From assembly GCA_021801615.1 (NCBI GenBank), contig JAJYXS010000131.1, positions 1 to 13,521 of the forward strand: DNA of 13,521 bases, read 5' to 3'. The stretch comes from Actinomycetes bacterium (GTDB taxonomy: Bacteria > Actinomycetota > Acidimicrobiia > Acidimicrobiales > RAAP-2). Under the pieces are notes generated by a model. That model searched no databases, was not told the origin of the DNA, and saw only the letters and a program-made list of their open reading frames with translations. The position numbers and the translations under genes were made by a program. This document shows positions 12,163 to 13,521 of this stretch, piece by piece. Position 1 is the stretch's first letter. The number at the start of each line of letters is the position of its first letter.

Positions 12163-13521
12163 TCAGCTCCCGAGCAGCCGTCTCCCCTCGCCGTCGGCGC
12201 CGAGGAGCTCGAGGCGCTGAAGCGCGATGGGGACGTTCCCATTGCGCCAGAGAGCATCGTGGAAACGTCGCAGGTCGAAGCCCTTTCCCTGCGCGCGCAC
12301 CGCGTCGGCCAAGAAGTGCTGCACCTGGCTCTTGCCCACCTGGTAGCTGAGACCCTGGCCGGGGCACGCAGCGAAGAAGGCCACCTCCCCTGCCGCAGTG
12401 CCCACGTCCATCGGCACCGAGGCAGCGAGATAGTCGCGCGCCTCGGGAAGCGTCAGGTCCCCGCTGGCAAGCCGCACGTCCACCTCGACACGCAGCGCGC
12501 GCAGGCGCATGAATGAAAAGATCGTCTCGCGCGTGGGGGAGGCCTCGGAGAAGTAGCCCGCCTGCAGCATCATCTCCTCGTTGTAGAAGGCGATACCTTC
12601 GTTTGCACACGAGTCGTAGTAGCGCCTCCGCAGATGGTTCGGATGACGCCACGAGAGCGCGAGCTGCTGATAGTGGACACCTTCGTGAGCGATCATCGAG
12701 CGGGGGTCCCGGGCGTTCGCGGCGAAGAAGTACGGCAGGTCGTCGGTGACGGGTGGAAGGTAACGGGTGCCGTTCTCGTCGAGGCGCGACTCCGAGGTGA
12801 GGTCATCGGTGACCCCCAGCCACGAGATCGGCTCAAGGTAGGAGGGCATGGGGGCCATCAGGTAGTGCCCGAGCGTCTCGGGCTGGCTAAGGATGCCGCG
12901 CTCTTCGTAGAAGGCCCGGGTGCGCAATTCTTCCTTGGCAGCGCGCACCACGAGGTGCTCGACGTCGCCGAGCGTGCTCGCGGCGGGCTGCGGACGCGTC
13001 GCCTCTGCCGCCGACAGCGCGACCGCTCTGGCGTGCTCGAGCCGCGCCAGCCCGAGCAGCTCCGAGGGACCATGCGGCACCAGGGCAACCTCGTGGAGGA
13101 ACCGGGCGAGACCCCTCTCGCCGATCGGCTGCCACTCGCGCAGGCCGTCGGCACCTGCCGCCAGCCAGTCCCGATAGTTGGCGAGCGCGCCGGCGGCGTC
13201 GCTCGACACGCGGGCCAGCTGCCCGCGCGTCCCCGGCGCGAACGCCGGAGCGAGCGCGCCGGCGACCGCCAAGACCTGCTGCTCGATGTGGGCGAGCTCG
13301 CCGACAGTCACCGCGGCAAACGGCTCGACCGCCTCGCCCTTCAGGTTCTCACGGGCGATCGCCAGCCCCTCGGGCACCGCCCCGAGCGCCCGCAGCACCC
13401 ATCGGGCTCGTTCCCCGTGGAGCGGGCGGTGCTCGACGAGCAGGTCGAAGACCACGCCGAGGGTCTGGTCCACGTAGAAGCTCGGCTGGCGGCGCCAGCC
13501 CTGAAGGACCTCGAGAGATCG
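12163..13521 (-). CDS. DUF885-family metallopeptidase-like protein, N-terminus beyond the right edge
   Basis: The last 452 residues; the frame is open through the right edge with FYVDQTLGVVFDLL near the start of the visible part, matching the helical N-half of DUF885 proteins (usually about 550-600 residues). The putative metal site is IAHEGVHYQQLAL (HEGVH at bases 12673-12687) followed about 25 residues later by NEGIAFYNEEMM, whose glutamate would be the third ligand. Most DUF885 members I recall read HE-x-x-PGHH; here the motif is a contiguous HEXXH, as if the PGH were lost. Families of this type are thought to be zinc carboxypeptidase-like, but few are characterised. No signal peptide can be judged because the start is missing. 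It ends in the 12132-12155 hairpin and is separated from the importers by mobile-element remnants, so no functional link to them is implied. Confidence 0.82.
   Translation of the reverse strand, partial: RSLEVLQGWRRQPSFYVDQTLGVVFDLLVEHRPLHGERARWVLRALGAVPEGLAIARENLKGEAVEPFAAVTVGELAHIEQQVLAVAGALAPAFAPGTRGQLARVSSDAAGALANYRDWLAAGADGLREWQPIGERGLARFLHEVALVPHGPSELLGLARLEHARAVALSAAEATRPQPAASTLGDVEHLVVRAAKEELRTRAFYEERGILSQPETLGHYLMAPMPSYLEPISWLGVTDDLTSESRLDENGTRYLPPVTDDLPYFFAANARDPRSMIAHEGVHYQQLALSWRHPNHLRRRYYDSCANEGIAFYNEEMMLQAGYFSEASPTRETIFSFMRLRALRVEVDVRLASGDLTLPEARDYLAASVPMDVGTAAGEVAFFAACPGQGLSYQVGKSQVQHFLADAVRAQGKGFDLRRFHDALWRNGNVPIALQRLELLGADGEGRRLLGS

Noticed and set aside
1..13521. tRNA, rRNA, CRISPR array or replication origin
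   Set aside because: No cloverleaf, regularly spaced repeat array, rRNA-like segment or iteron/DnaA-box cluster was seen.

Overview
The window is GC-rich. It has strong G/C preference at codon third positions, many GTG starts (one likely TTG), and genes that overlap by a few bases. This fits a high-GC actinobacterium-like genome; the sequence alone does not give a genus. Every intact gene lies on the minus strand, so transcription runs from high to low coordinates.

From right to left: (i) a DUF885-type metallopeptidase-like gene that runs off the right edge (12163-13521) and ends in a GC-rich hairpin; (ii) a gene-poor stretch (about 11640-12131) holding, on the plus strand, the C-terminal remnant of a DDE integrase-core transposase and a degenerate end-like repeat; (iii) a first polar amino acid (PAAT) ABC importer in the order permease, ATPase, substrate-binding protein (11513-8364); (iv) a 453-bp spacer with a near-consensus minus-strand promoter lying inside a second copy of the end-like repeat; (v) a compact seven-gene cluster (7910-544): a second PAAT importer (ATPase, permease, binding protein), an OoxA/HcnB/LhpE-like FAD dehydrogenase subunit with a BFD-type [2Fe-2S] cysteine set, a DAO-family OoxB/LhpB-like FAD subunit, a DapA-superfamily lyase/deaminase, and a two-module vicinal-oxygen-chelate (VOC) protein; (vi) a gene-poor left end with the C-terminal tail of a plus-strand gene that may also be mobile-element related.

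The seven-gene cluster reads as one import-and-catabolise unit. A PAAT importer brings in an amino-acid-like or opine-like compound. The two FAD subunits oxidise its C-N bond. The DapA-type enzyme then deaminates, dehydrates or cleaves the imine or keto product, and the VOC protein acts on a later intermediate. The first four activities resemble opine (octopine/nopaline) oxidation or trans-4-hydroxyproline (Lhp) catabolism. The small ferredoxin-like subunit of the Lhp-type dehydrogenase is absent, and a double VOC protein is not part of either known route as I know them. This cluster is the best candidate here for an undescribed pathway, and its substrate cannot be read from the sequence.
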